From Actinomycetes bacterium (GTDB lineage Bacteria > Actinomycetota > Acidimicrobiia > Acidimicrobiales > JABEUL01): 55,631 nucleotides of DNA. The notes below the pieces were generated by a model. That model made no database searches and was not told the origin of the DNA. It saw only the letters and a list, made by a program, of their open reading frames with translations. The stretch is from positions 1-55,631 of the forward strand of contig JAJZNL010000047.1 in assembly GCA_021852345.1 (NCBI GenBank), in the 5' to 3' direction. A program made the position numbers and the translations under genes. This document shows positions 22,158 to 31,221 of the stretch, piece after piece; position 1 is the stretch's first letter; the number at the start of each line of letters is the position of its first letter.

Positions 22158-23525
22158 TTAAGTAAACGAAGGTTTTTCAAAAAGCATCTGTACGTCAGAC
22201 ACGAATTTCTCTAAAAATCCAGCTCTGCAGTAGCTCAGGTAAAAATCCCAGTAGCGAATAAATGATGGGTCTGACGGAATCTTATTGGAATCACGTAATC
22301 TGGATAGTTCGCTGTCGCCGTTAATGTGCAGGTTATCTTTCCATGTCTTTAATGTTTCTGAGTAATGTTTACCAATGTCTTCCAATCTTCGTAATGAGAG
22401 ATCCGTATATTTTGAAGTTGCCGAAAGGATTGAGTTGACAGAAGGCAAACACCCTCCCGGGAAGACAACTCTTTTAATAAAGTCTTTTCTGGTTTTGGCA
22501 CGCTCATAATTTTGGTCGCTGTGTACTATAGCTTGCAACGCCATTTTTCCACCTGGTTTCAATAGATTTGAACATGTTTTCATAAATTTTGGGTGCTCGT
22601 TCCAGTCAAGGGCTTCAATCATCTCCACTGAGACCAATTTATCGTACTGGCCGTGGATATCCCTAAAGTCATTGTCCAAAACTTTTATTTGATTTTGTAG
22701 GTGTAGTTGCTTTACCTTGTCGTTAACGTAGATTTCCTGTTGTTTTGAAATTGTCGAAGTGGTAACTTTGCAGCCGGTTAATTGCGCCGCACGAATTGCC
22801 AGGCCACCCCAGCCACTTCCTATTTCCAATAGATGATCTGAGGATTTAATCTCCAAGAGCTCGATTAATTTCTGGATTTTTGTCTCTGATGCCGTTGTTA
22901 GCGGTTCGCCGTCTTTGGAAAAAACACCACATGAATAAGACATGGTCTCATCTAACATCAATTCAAAAAAATCATTGGAGACATCGTAGTGAAAATGGAT
23001 CTGGTCGCGATCTAAGTTTTTATCTTCTGTATAAAATAGCTGCCGGACTTTGTTGCCGATTGCGGAAGTTTTTGTTCGAATTGAGTTTAATAGCCTCGTT
23101 TTGCTTTTAAGAACTTTAGTTATCATTTGTAAGAAACCCGTTAAGTCGTCACACTCAAATAGGCCATGAGCATACCCAACGCCAAGACCCGTGCTGTTAT
23201 GTAGAAGAGTCAGTCCCCAAACTGATTCGTCATACACAGTGACGTTAATTAAACCCTCATCTCTCCTACCCAAATCGTAGGTTTTGTGATTTTGTTCATC
23301 TTTGATATGGATGTGCCCGGGGGTTTGATTAAGGAAAAATAACAAAATTGATTTTGCAAATTTATTTAATCCTGCAAGATTGGTACTTAAAAACCCCGTG
23401 TTTAGTTCGTTTAAATAGTCGTACCTTCCAAATTTGTTAGAGTCGGCGGGTGCGTTTGGGTACGTTTTCACTCCATTGTCGTAAGAAACTGGCTTATTCT
23501 GCAAATTAAGATATGTGTTGTTCAT
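22158..23525 (-). CDS. cfa: Cyclopropane-fatty-acyl-phospholipid synthase family methyltransferase
   Basis: This 455-aa SAM-dependent enzyme adds a methylene bridge to unsaturated phospholipid acyl chains. H-F-H-Y-D-V-S-N-D-F-F-E and the following M-S-Y-S-C-G-V-F are the classical CFA-synthase block, and L-E-I-G-S-G-W-G-G is the SAM-binding loop. An N-terminal part of about 150 residues matches the lipid-binding region of the family. ATG 23525 has no clear Shine-Dalgarno sequence. It is divergent from the lipoprotein gene across 299 bp in which I recognise no other gene. Such genes often serve acid or stress tolerance, which is inference here. Confidence 0.92.
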   Translation of the reverse strand: MNNTYLNLQNKPVSYDNGVKTYPNAPADSNKFGRYDYLNELNTGFLSTNLAGLNKFAKSILLFFLNQTPGHIHIKDEQNHKTYDLGRRDEGLINVTVYDESVWGLTLLHNSTGLGVGYAHGLFECDDLTGFLQMITKVLKSKTRLLNSIRTKTSAIGNKVRQLFYTEDKNLDRDQIHFHYDVSNDFFELMLDETMSYSCGVFSKDGEPLTTASETKIQKLIELLEIKSSDHLLEIGSGWGGLAIRAAQLTGCKVTTSTISKQQEIYVNDKVKQLHLQNQIKVLDNDFRDIHGQYDKLVSVEMIEALDWNEHPKFMKTCSNLLKPGGKMALQAIVHSDQNYERAKTRKDFIKRVVFPGGCLPSVNSILSATSKYTDLSLRRLEDIGKHYSETLKTWKDNLHINGDSELSRLRDSNKIPSDPSFIRYWDFYLSYCRAGFLEKFVSDVQMLFEKPSFT

Positions 23526-23824
23526 TCCAAAATTATCTGTTCAATAATACATTTTAGATAATAATTTGGGCTCCATAGCTATTTTGTCACCATTTAAGCC
23601 AGCCGTTCAAATCAATTGGTGTGGTTTTTAAAATACTTAAACTTAACAACCTGTCATCTTCACAATTATACATTTGGAAGTTGATTGATTCGTTTCATTC
23701 CCTGTCGCTATTGCATTGGTCGACTTGAACCGGCATGTGAATTGTTCAAAAAAATATGATAACCGCTTTAATTTAATTGCTACATCGGTATAAGATTCAA
23801 TTACAGGCTAAGAAAGGAAATAAC

Positions 23825-24391
23825 ATGAAACCTTATAAATTTGTTAAGGCCGCGGTTTCAACCGTAGCTTTTGTGGTGATTGGAGCGCTGGTGCTATCGG
23901 CATGTTCTTCGAGTGCGTCAAATCCGAGCTCTACCGTTGCCGCCGGCAGTTCTTCGGGATTGTCGACTCAATCTTATACGTTGGGAGTAAAAAATACTTC
24001 TTACGGTAAGATAATTGTCGATCATAATTCCATGACGCTGTATATGCTGACGGCAGATACCCCCGCCGGCAGCGCTTGCACGGGGGCATGTTTGAATATA
24101 TGGCCGCCAGTGTTATATACGTCTACATTGAACCTTCAAGCTCCGCTTAAAAAATCATTGGTAACAACCATAACGCTGGCCAGCGGGGCAAAGCAAATTG
24201 TTTACAACGGCCATCCTCTTTATAGATATTCTGGAGATACAAAGATAGGTCAATTTAACGGTGAAGATCTTCCGTTTCCGATCGGAGTAACACACCCCAC
24301 GGGTCATTGGTACGTTATGGGTGAATCTGGCAGCCCCGTGACATCTTCAGTATCAACTTCGTCGAAAGGAAGCTCGGGTTACAACTACTAA
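23825..24391 (+). CDS. COG4315 'secreted repeat' lipoprotein
   Basis: This 188-aa protein starts at ATG 23825 behind GAAAGGAA; an upstream in-frame start would spoil the signal peptide. A lipobox L-S-A-C gives a lipidated Cys near residue 30. Two degenerate repeats follow: Y-G-K-I-I-V-D-H-N-S-M-T-L-Y with C-T-G-A-C-L-N-I-W-P-P, then K-Q-I-V-Y-N-G-H-P-L-Y. These are typical of the lipoprotein_15 / COG4315 family, which has no firmly established function. Cys pairs in the first repeat could bind metal or form a disulfide. Its closeness to the flavin electron-transfer genes is suggestive but not proof of a link. Confidence 0.85.
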   Translation: MKPYKFVKAAVSTVAFVVIGALVLSACSSSASNPSSTVAAGSSSGLSTQSYTLGVKNTSYGKIIVDHNSMTLYMLTADTPAGSACTGACLNIWPPVLYTSTLNLQAPLKKSLVTTITLASGAKQIVYNGHPLYRYSGDTKIGQFNGEDLPFPIGVTHPTGHWYVMGESGSPVTSSVSTSSKGSSGYNY

Positions 24392-24568
24392 AAATTCACA
24401 ATTTAAGGTTTGAGTTCGAAAATTACAATTTTGTTTGAATTCAAATTTCTTGAATTGAAGCCTAAGTATTGGTCGCCGAATTTTAAAGTAAGATTTAATC
24501 TTTTTAACTAACGGATGTAACAAATTTAAGTTTGAATTAAAACTTAAATTCAGTTAAAATTGTCGAGT

Positions 24569-25411
24569 ATGAATTCAGGATATACATTGGTCGAGCGATT
24601 GGGATATCCGAAAGAGACGAAGCTCTTAATCGTCAATTGTGATGATCTGGGTTCGTCAAACTGTGCCAATGATGCCATTAAGAGATGCTTTGAAGACAAT
24701 GTCGTAACAAGTTCGACGTTGATGGTTCCTTGTCCGTGGGCAACTGCAGGAGCCAAGATGTCCATCGATTACGACATCGGCGTACACCTTACTTTAAATT
24801 CTGAGTGGGATGATTACCGGTGGTCACCGTTAACATATAGCAAAACGTTAACGGCGGCCAAAGGAGGTTTCCACAAAACGGTACCTGCGCTCTATGAACT
24901 TGCTGATATAAACGAAGTTGAAAACGAACTTCGAGCTCAAATAGAACAAGCTCTGGATTGGGGAGTGGATATTACTCATATCGACTCCCATATGGGTCCT
25001 TTGCATTTTCGCGAGGACTATTTTAAATTGTATTTGCAGTTGGCCGTCGAATTTGAAGTTCCAATGAGGATGCCCAATGCAGAATTCCAACAGCTGCTCG
25101 GATTTGACTACAGAGTTATGGCCCAAGAAAAAGGTGTAATTTTTCCGGATTATTTTGCTTTTGTTGTGGATGGCGTTGGAAGCCGGGATACCATTACGAA
25201 CTGTCTAAGTGAATTGAATTTTGGAGTAACGGAAGTATATTTACATCCAGTGGTGGATACTGAAGAGCTTCGAAATATGGCCGACGATTATGAAAAAAGA
25301 GTTGATGATTTTAAATTCTTAATTGAGGACAGACTAATTGAAACTGTAGTTGAAAAAAATGATATTAAGTTAATCGGTTATCGTCAGTTGCGCGATTTAA
25401 TGAGGAGCTAA
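24569..25411 (+). CDS. ChbG/YdjC-family carbohydrate deacetylase
   Basis: This 280-aa protein starts at ATG 24569 (a TTG three codons upstream overlaps the -10-like box and is less likely). Metal-binding marks of the family are N-C-D-D-L-G (Asp pair), G-V-H-L-T-L-N-S-E and H-I-D-S-H-M-G. Members remove acetyl groups from chito-oligosaccharides or related N-acetyl sugars. A TAAAAT box at 24555-24560 ends eight bases before the ATG, suggesting a leaderless or nearly leaderless mRNA. A GH13 gene follows after 154 bp, consistent with sugar use. Confidence 0.85.
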   Translation: MNSGYTLVERLGYPKETKLLIVNCDDLGSSNCANDAIKRCFEDNVVTSSTLMVPCPWATAGAKMSIDYDIGVHLTLNSEWDDYRWSPLTYSKTLTAAKGGFHKTVPALYELADINEVENELRAQIEQALDWGVDITHIDSHMGPLHFREDYFKLYLQLAVEFEVPMRMPNAEFQQLLGFDYRVMAQEKGVIFPDYFAFVVDGVGSRDTITNCLSELNFGVTEVYLHPVVDTEELRNMADDYEKRVDDFKFLIEDRLIETVVEKNDIKLIGYRQLRDLMRS

Positions 25412-25565
25412 ATCGTTGTTAAATCTTGGAGACGGAGTACATCGTAATCACATGTGCAAGAAGCAGCAGCTCAGCAGTAATTTTACATGGATTTTTTATA
25501 TGCCAACTTTATTGTATTTGGCTATGGCCTTTGACATTAAGTCCTTTGAAAGAAAATTAAGTTAA

Positions 25566-27254
25566 ATGAGAGATATAAGTTTTAAACCGTGGTGGCACGA
25601 TAAGGTAATATATCAAGTTTATCCAAGGTCTTTTTATGATTCCAACGGCGACGGATTCGGCGATATAAGAGGAATTATACAAAAACTGGATTATATCGTT
25701 GATTTGGGAGTAGATATCGTATGGATATCGCCATTCTTTAAAAGTCCCCAAAGAGATTTTGGATATGACGTGTCGTCTTATTTGGACGTGTCCGAGGAAT
25801 ACGGAACCCTTAATGATATATTTGAACTCATCGAAGTTGCACACGCAAAAGGTTTGAAGGTAATGTTTGATTTGGTCTTGAATCACACCTCAGATGAGCA
25901 CCCGTGGTTTATTCAAGCCAACAGTTCAAAAGACAATCCCAAATCGAACTGGTACGTTTTTGCTGACGGTAAGGGATCCAGTGGTAAAAAGCATCCTAAT
26001 AATTGGAGATGTGATCTTCAATTAAAATCGGGGTGGCAATGGTCGGAAAATCGGCAGCAGTTTTACTTTGCAACATTTCTTCCTTTTCAACCAGATTTAA
26101 ATTGGCGAAATCGAGAATTGAAATCTGAGATGTTTAGTATGATCCAATTTTGGCTTAAAAAGGGAGTGGACGGGTTTAGATTGGATATTTTTGGAGCAAT
26201 TATGAAAGATGAAAAGTTGCGCTCCAATAAATTCAGACCAAGCATCGACCCCAACGGTCCTCACCTGATTGACAAGCGTTACACGTTAAATACGAGTGAA
26301 AATTTTCAACTTGCTTATGAACTTAGGGCAAAGTGCGATGAAATAAATCCTCAAGCGGTGTTAATCGGAGAAGTCTTCGGATCAGATAAGGTATTGAAGA
26401 ATTATCTTGGAGAAAACTCACCATCTTCGATCAGTTCATCGCCAATGGTTGACGGCGTTGGCGAGGGTTTTACTACCCCTGGACTGAATTTGGTGTTTCT
26501 GTTCGATTTTTTGACTTTTAAATACAGCGCTGAATTTTTCAGAAAAAAGATTAATAATTACGAAAAGCAGTTCCCCGATCCGTTGCAACCGACCTATGTG
26601 TTCGAAAATCATGATCGCAGTCGCTTAATGGGACGTTTAAATAATAATGTCGACAAAGCAAGGAATCTGGCTCTGTTACAATTAACCTTAAGAGGCGTAG
26701 TGACCCTATATCAAGGCCAGGAGATTGGTATGGAAAATACATACATTCCCCTTAAAAAGGCACAAGATCCCATCGCAAGAGACTATTTTTATTGGATTCC
26801 CGAGGTTATCAACAAGAGAATAACCGAAAGACTCAATCGAGATGAGGTTAGGACTCCGATGCAATGGAATGCCGAAGATAACAGTGGTTTTACGACTGCT
26901 GCAAAGCCTTGGTTGATGGTAAATTCTAACTATAGGCGGTTAAATGTATTCTACCAACAGAACGACCCCCGATCTCTAATCAACCTCTATAAAAATCTCT
27001 TGGATATCAGAAAACGGAATAAGGCTTTTTCGGGCTCATTAAAGATTTTGGAATCTGAAAATACTGATGTGCTTGTGTATCTTAGAAATTATCAAGACCA
27101 AGAAGCCGTAATTTGTATAAACTTTTCGGACAACCCAGCAGAAATCAAAATTGAATCGAAAAAACTAATTTTTTCAAATAATGATAAATGCTGCTACGCC
27201 GACGGATTATTAAAATTACCACCTAACAGCGGGGTTATTCTTGCAAACCGTTAA
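25566..27254 (+). CDS. GH13 alpha-glucosidase / oligo-1,6-glucosidase-like
   Basis: This 562-aa protein has a (beta/alpha)8 amylase-family catalytic domain. Motifs in order: I-Y-Q-V-Y-P-R-S-F near residue 13, D-L-V-L-N-H-T-S, G-F-R-L-D with nucleophile Asp207, I-G-E-V-F with acid/base Glu269, and E-N-H-D-R with Asp350. V-R-T-P-M-Q-W near residue 436 is typical of the oligo-1,6-glucosidase / alpha-glucosidase / trehalose-6-phosphate hydrolase group. No signal peptide, so intracellular. The exact linkage specificity cannot be set from sequence alone. Confidence 0.9.
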   Translation: MRDISFKPWWHDKVIYQVYPRSFYDSNGDGFGDIRGIIQKLDYIVDLGVDIVWISPFFKSPQRDFGYDVSSYLDVSEEYGTLNDIFELIEVAHAKGLKVMFDLVLNHTSDEHPWFIQANSSKDNPKSNWYVFADGKGSSGKKHPNNWRCDLQLKSGWQWSENRQQFYFATFLPFQPDLNWRNRELKSEMFSMIQFWLKKGVDGFRLDIFGAIMKDEKLRSNKFRPSIDPNGPHLIDKRYTLNTSENFQLAYELRAKCDEINPQAVLIGEVFGSDKVLKNYLGENSPSSISSSPMVDGVGEGFTTPGLNLVFLFDFLTFKYSAEFFRKKINNYEKQFPDPLQPTYVFENHDRSRLMGRLNNNVDKARNLALLQLTLRGVVTLYQGQEIGMENTYIPLKKAQDPIARDYFYWIPEVINKRITERLNRDEVRTPMQWNAEDNSGFTTAAKPWLMVNSNYRRLNVFYQQNDPRSLINLYKNLLDIRKRNKAFSGSLKILESENTDVLVYLRNYQDQEAVICINFSDNPAEIKIESKKLIFSNNDKCCYADGLLKLPPNSGVILANR

Positions 27255-27282
27255 AGTTCCGTACGGTTCAATGTGAGCTATT

Positions 27283-27306
27283 TGGGTTCGCAGTTATACG
27301 AACCCA
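27283..27306. repeat. 8-bp perfect hairpin after the GH13 gene
   Basis: TGGGTTCG (27283-27290) and CGAACCCA (27299-27306) pair around an 8-nt loop in the short gap between two convergent genes. No T-run follows on the plus strand, so it is at most a weak terminator for the GH13 gene. Confidence 0.4.
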
Positions 27307-27352
27307 CAGGTTCTAACCTATATAGCTAACAATAACTGTATAGGAGTAATTC

Positions 27353-27389
27353 ATAAATTACAATGCTGATTAATAATGTTGTAATTTAT
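27353..27389 (-). repeat. 10-bp inverted repeat at the 3' end of the AIM24-family gene
   Basis: ATAAATTACA (27353-27362) and TGTAATTTAT (27380-27389) are perfect reverse complements with a 17-nt spacer. The right arm overlaps the stop codon of the minus-strand gene. It may protect or terminate that transcript. Confidence 0.35.
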
Positions 27390-28138
27390 AAAATATTACC
27401 TAATCCGAGATTGCCCAATCCTATATTTGAAGAAGGACCTTGAGGCTGCCCGCCACTAATATAAGGAGCAATCGCATGCGCTAAGTTTGCAATAGGAAGC
27501 GACTGAAGCCATACTGTCCCCGGTCCAGTAAGTAGTGCAAGGAAAATCCCGTCTCCTCCAAAAAATTTATTGGCGATACCCGGTACTGTCGATATCGTAA
27601 AACCCATACCAAAGGTAAACATTCCTACATGGCCAGGGTGCACCAAGATAGATTCACCCGCATTGAGGGTTTTTATAACCAGCTCTCCGTCCAGCTCTAT
27701 CCACGCAGACGCGTTCCCGCTTACTTTTTGAAGTATGAAACCGTCTCCTCCAAAGATGCCTGCGCCCAGTGACTGCTGGAATCCGTAAGATATGTCAATC
27801 CCAGGGGTACCGCATAAGAATCCGTGACGATGAACCATATAATTTTGTTGATCGCTAACTTGAATCGGTAATATCTGTCCCGGCAATTTTGTAGCAAAAG
27901 CTACCATACCCCCCGGAGGTTGTGCGGTGTAGCTGGAAAGGAATATCCCGCCTCCTCCTACAGCTCTTTTGAAGATTCCCTTAAGTCCTCCGCCACCGCC
28001 GCCGACATGAGTTGAAGTTTGCATGGCGACTGTTTGAGACATCCACGACAATTCGCCGGCTTCAGATATTACGGATTCTCCCGGTTCGAGATAAACTTCC
28101 AATACTGGAAGTGTCGTTCCAATAATTTGAGTTTGCAT
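27386..28138 (-). CDS. AIM24 / TIGR00266 family protein
   Basis: This 250-aa protein is rich in beta strands and glycine. Features are L-E-P-G-E-S-V-I-S-E-A-G near residue 18, a Gly-run (V-G-G-G-G-G-G-L-K-G) near 47, and F-F-G-G-D-G-I-F-L-A-L-L-T-G-P-G-T-V-W-L-Q-S near the C-terminus, the hallmark of the family. AAGGAGT lies just ahead of the ATG on the minus strand. Bacterial members are widespread; their role is poorly known (the name comes from a mitochondrial relative). Confidence 0.88.
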   Translation of the reverse strand: MQTQIIGTTLPVLEVYLEPGESVISEAGELSWMSQTVAMQTSTHVGGGGGGLKGIFKRAVGGGGIFLSSYTAQPPGGMVAFATKLPGQILPIQVSDQQNYMVHRHGFLCGTPGIDISYGFQQSLGAGIFGGDGFILQKVSGNASAWIELDGELVIKTLNAGESILVHPGHVGMFTFGMGFTISTVPGIANKFFGGDGIFLALLTGPGTVWLQSLPIANLAHAIAPYISGGQPQGPSSNIGLGNLGLGNIL

Positions 28139-28544
28139 GATGACTCCTTTTTTACAATAATCCCAACTGTTATTTGATGACAGATGAGCTTAATTGTAAT
28201 GTTCTAAATTCTACAACCCATCAGTCTGCTTGAAATTCTTAATTTAAGCTTTAACTAATACTATTTTAAAAAAATCTATGGCTGGTGAAATATCTAAAAA
28301 AATAATCAAATCCGTTTTTATGTTTTGTTTAACGTACTATAAAATTGGCGTTTAGTACTCCAACTCAAACTGTGTCAACTCAACTTGTGTAACGGTAAAA
28401 ATTGTCAGTTATGGATATGGTCTTTAAATTACATAACGCGGTACGGTAGTCGTTAAATAGCAAATCTGACTGGCTCCTGTCTTTATAAATGTTTGCGAAA
28501 TTGTTTTTGATTTGTTAGCTCAAAATTTTCTGCTATAGTATTTA
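28139..28544. other. Divergent intergenic region between the AIM24-family gene and rpsO
   Basis: About 400 bp without a gene. It must carry the promoters of both flanking genes. The right end holds the rpsO promoter described separately. A second AT-rich TATAAAAT box around 28337-28344 could be another promoter, but I found no matching -35. Confidence 0.5.
28512..28539 (+). promoter_or_regulatory. rpsO promoter giving a predicted leaderless mRNA
   Basis: The -35-like TTGTTA (28512-28517) and -10 TATAGT (28534-28539) are 16 bp apart, with an extended TG two bases before the -10. The A of the first rpsO ATG (28545) is six bases after the -10, exactly where transcription would begin. No Shine-Dalgarno sequence precedes that ATG. 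Confidence 0.55.
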
Positions 28545-28808
28545 ATGCACATGAGAGATAAACAAGCGACAATCGCTCAATACCGGTTACACAACACTGA
28601 CACGGGTTCGCCCGAGGTCCAGATTGCTATTTTGTCGGAGCGAATAAGTAATTTAACAGAACATCTTAAAGTTCATAAAGGTGATCACCACACACGTCGT
28701 GGTTTGATGCAGCTTATCGGAAAACGTCGAAGACTGCTTAACTATTTAAGCGATACCGATGTCAATCGTTACCGAGAAATCATTTCGAGGTTGGGTATCC
28801 GTCGCTAG
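28545..28808 (+). CDS. rpsO: 30S ribosomal protein S15
   Basis: This 87-aa protein has standard S15 length. Motifs are D-T-G-S-P-E-V-Q near residue 20, [13 protein letters not shown], and [19 protein letters not shown]15 binds 16S rRNA early in small-subunit assembly. Two in-frame ATGs (28545 and 28551) are possible; the first coincides with the predicted transcription start. It is followed by pnp after 56 bp, a conserved order. Confidence 0.97.
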   Translation: MHMRDKQATIAQYRLHNTDTGSPEVQIAILSERISNLTEHLKVHKGDHHTRRGLMQLIGKRRRLLNYLSDTDVNRYREIISRLGIRR

Positions 28809-28817
28809 TCTGTGCCG

Positions 28818-28840
28818 CCGAATTTATGTCTTAAATTCGG
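28818..28840 (+). other. rpsO-pnp intergenic hairpin
   Basis: CCGAATTTA (28818-28826) and TAAATTCGG (28832-28840) form a 9-bp perfect stem with a 5-nt loop. No T-run follows, so read-through into pnp is expected. In other bacteria the pnp leader contains an RNase III-cut hairpin used in PNPase autoregulation; this could be a counterpart (inference). Confidence 0.5.
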
Positions 28841-28864
28841 AGTGATTCAAACAGAGAGGAAATA

Positions 28865-31219
28865 ATGACGGATCCTATTAAGGTAACAGCACCCATTTCA
28901 GGTACCGACAGGTCCATTACCTTTGAAACAGGTAAATTGGCTAAGCTTGCGGACGGAGCAGTTTTGGCCAGGCAAGGGGACACCGTAGTTCTAGTGGCTG
29001 CCACGGCGGCCAAATCAGTAAAGGAGGGAATTGACTTTTTCCCGCTAACTGTCGACGTTGAAGAGCGGATGTACGCCGCAGGCAAGATTCCGGGATCTTT
29101 TTTCAGAAGAGAGGGCAAAGCAAGCGATGCCGCTATTTTAAATGCAAGACTCATCGATCGTCCGTTAAGACCTTGTTTTGAAGACGGATTCAGAAATGAG
29201 GTACACGTAGTTGCAACCATTTTGGGCGCTGACCAAGAAAACCCCCATGATGTATTGGCTATAAACGGCGCATCGGCTGCATTAATGATCTCGGGAATTC
29301 CTTTTCAGGGCCCGATCGGTGCCGTAAGAATTGCATACACTCAGAGTGGGGAATGGATACCGAATCCGACCTTTAAAGAGGGGGACGAATCTACCTTTGA
29401 AATGGTGGTCGCTGGAAGGTCCATAGGAGATGGCCCTGGTGACATCGCAATTGTGATGGTCGAAGCTGGCGGTGCTGAAAAGGCTTTTACCTATTTTTCG
29501 CAAGGGGCTCCCAAGGTTACCGAAGATGTTCTTGCAGGGGGGCTGGAAGCTTCAAAAAAGTGGATACGAGAATCTATAGACCTTCAACTTGAGCTCAAGG
29601 CAAAATTGGGTGAAGTGGAAATTATGGACTATGTTCGCATCGTCGATTATGATGACGATCTTTACCAAAAGGTCTACGAACTTGCTAAAGATGATTTAAA
29701 CAAGCATATTAGGCTGTCTGCCAAATCCGAAAGAAGTAAATTTAAGTCGGAATTGATGACCAGGCTGGTTGAGCAATTAACGCCGGAATTTGAAGACAGA
29801 CTCGGTCAGGTCGGAGCAGCCGTTAAATCAATCACCAAAAAATTAGTACGTGAACGAATTGTAAACGAAGATATGCGAATTGACGGAAGAAATTCTAGGC
29901 AAATCAGGCCGTTGTCGGCTGAAGTTTCATTGCTTCCGACGGCTCACGGCTCAGGTCTGTTCGAACGCGGCGAAACACAAGTCATAAACGTCACTACGTT
30001 GGGCATGCCAAAAATGAATCAACTCTTGGATTCCATAACCGTGGATGAATCTAAAAGATATATGCATCATTACAATTTTCCGCCTTTTTCAACTGGAGAG
30101 CCAGGTGCAATGCGGGGACCGAAACGACGTGAAATAGGTCATGGACTTTTGGCTGAAAGAGCATTGTTGCCGGTGATACCACCTTTGGATGAATTTCCTT
30201 ACACTTTACGTCTGGTGTCTGACGTATTGGCATCCAACGGTTCGACTTCTATGGCTTCGGTTTGCGGTTCCACGCTATCTTTGATGGATGCGGGTGTTCC
30301 GTTGGTTGCTCCAGTGGCAGGAATTGCGATGGGGCTGATATATGACGGAGGCAAATACGTTACCTTAACGGATATTTTAGGAGATGAGGATGCCTACGGG
30401 GATATGGACTTTAAAGTTGCAGGTACTCAGGACGTAGTTACGGCTTTACAATTGGACACCAAGATCGACGGTATCCCAGCAGATGTATTGGCTCGAGCCT
30501 TAGAACAGGCAAAAGAAGCCAGATTAACAATATTAGAAGTAATAAAATCGGCTATCTCAGAACCAAGATCGGAAGTCAGCCCGGTTGCTCCAAAGATTAT
30601 AACTTTTAAGATTGAATCCGATAAGATAGGCGAAATAATCGGACCTAAAGGTAAAACAATCAACTCGATACAGCAAGACCTTGGCGTTGACATAAATATC
30701 GACGATATGGATGACTTCGGTATAGTTACTATTGGTTCGAAAGATTCTGCCGCCGTAAATGAGGCTAGGGCAAGAATTGATTTAATTTTAAATCCGCCCA
30801 CGGTAGAATTGGGCGCGACTTACAACGGAACCGTTGTAAATATTACAAAATTCGGGGCTTTCATAAATGTGTTACCCGGCCGAGACGGTTTGCTTCACAT
30901 CACAAAGATGGGCAATGGCAAGAGGATCAATACCGTAGAAGACGTACTCAGCATGGGACAACAGCTTGAAGTCGTGGTTGAAGATATCGATGATCAAGGT
31001 AAAGTCGCTTTGGCCCTAAAGACACCAGATGCTCTTGTTGGATCAGTACCAGGACAAGAACGGTCGGTGGAATCTAAAGGGGAATCCAAGGTGGAAAGAG
31101 TATCCTTTGAAGATGAATTTGAGTCACAATTCGGCGATTTAGGACCGGAAATAGAAGACTCTGATAGATCTAACCAGAGAAGGAGAACCAGTAGTCCTAA
31201 AAATCGTCGTCGTCGATAA
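28865..31219 (+). CDS. pnp: Polyribonucleotide nucleotidyltransferase (PNPase)
   Basis: This 784-aa phosphorolytic 3'-5' exoribonuclease has the full-length architecture: two RNase PH-like domains (roughly residues 10-145 and 320-550), a KH domain near 573-635 (G-E-I-I-G-P-K-G-K-T), and an S1 domain near 650-720 (G-T-V-V-N-I-T-K-F-G-A-F). A charged tail ends in an Arg-rich run, S-P-K-N-R-R-R-R. GAGAGGAA precedes ATG 28865. The next gene, an M16 protease, starts three bases after the stop. Confidence 0.97.
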   Translation: MTDPIKVTAPISGTDRSITFETGKLAKLADGAVLARQGDTVVLVAATAAKSVKEGIDFFPLTVDVEERMYAAGKIPGSFFRREGKASDAAILNARLIDRPLRPCFEDGFRNEVHVVATILGADQENPHDVLAINGASAALMISGIPFQGPIGAVRIAYTQSGEWIPNPTFKEGDESTFEMVVAGRSIGDGPGDIAIVMVEAGGAEKAFTYFSQGAPKVTEDVLAGGLEASKKWIRESIDLQLELKAKLGEVEIMDYVRIVDYDDDLYQKVYELAKDDLNKHIRLSAKSERSKFKSELMTRLVEQLTPEFEDRLGQVGAAVKSITKKLVRERIVNEDMRIDGRNSRQIRPLSAEVSLLPTAHGSGLFERGETQVINVTTLGMPKMNQLLDSITVDESKRYMHHYNFPPFSTGEPGAMRGPKRREIGHGLLAERALLPVIPPLDEFPYTLRLVSDVLASNGSTSMASVCGSTLSLMDAGVPLVAPVAGIAMGLIYDGGKYVTLTDILGDEDAYGDMDFKVAGTQDVVTALQLDTKIDGIPADVLARALEQAKEARLTILEVIKSAISEPRSEVSPVAPKIITFKIESDKIGEIIGPKGKTINSIQQDLGVDINIDDMDDFGIVTIGSKDSAAVNEARARIDLILNPPTVELGATYNGTVVNITKFGAFINVLPGRDGLLHITKMGNGKRINTVEDVLSMGQQLEVVVEDIDDQGKVALALKTPDALVGSVPGQERSVESKGESKVERVSFEDEFESQFGDLGPEIEDSDRSNQRRRTSSPKNRRRR

Positions 31220-31221
31220 GT

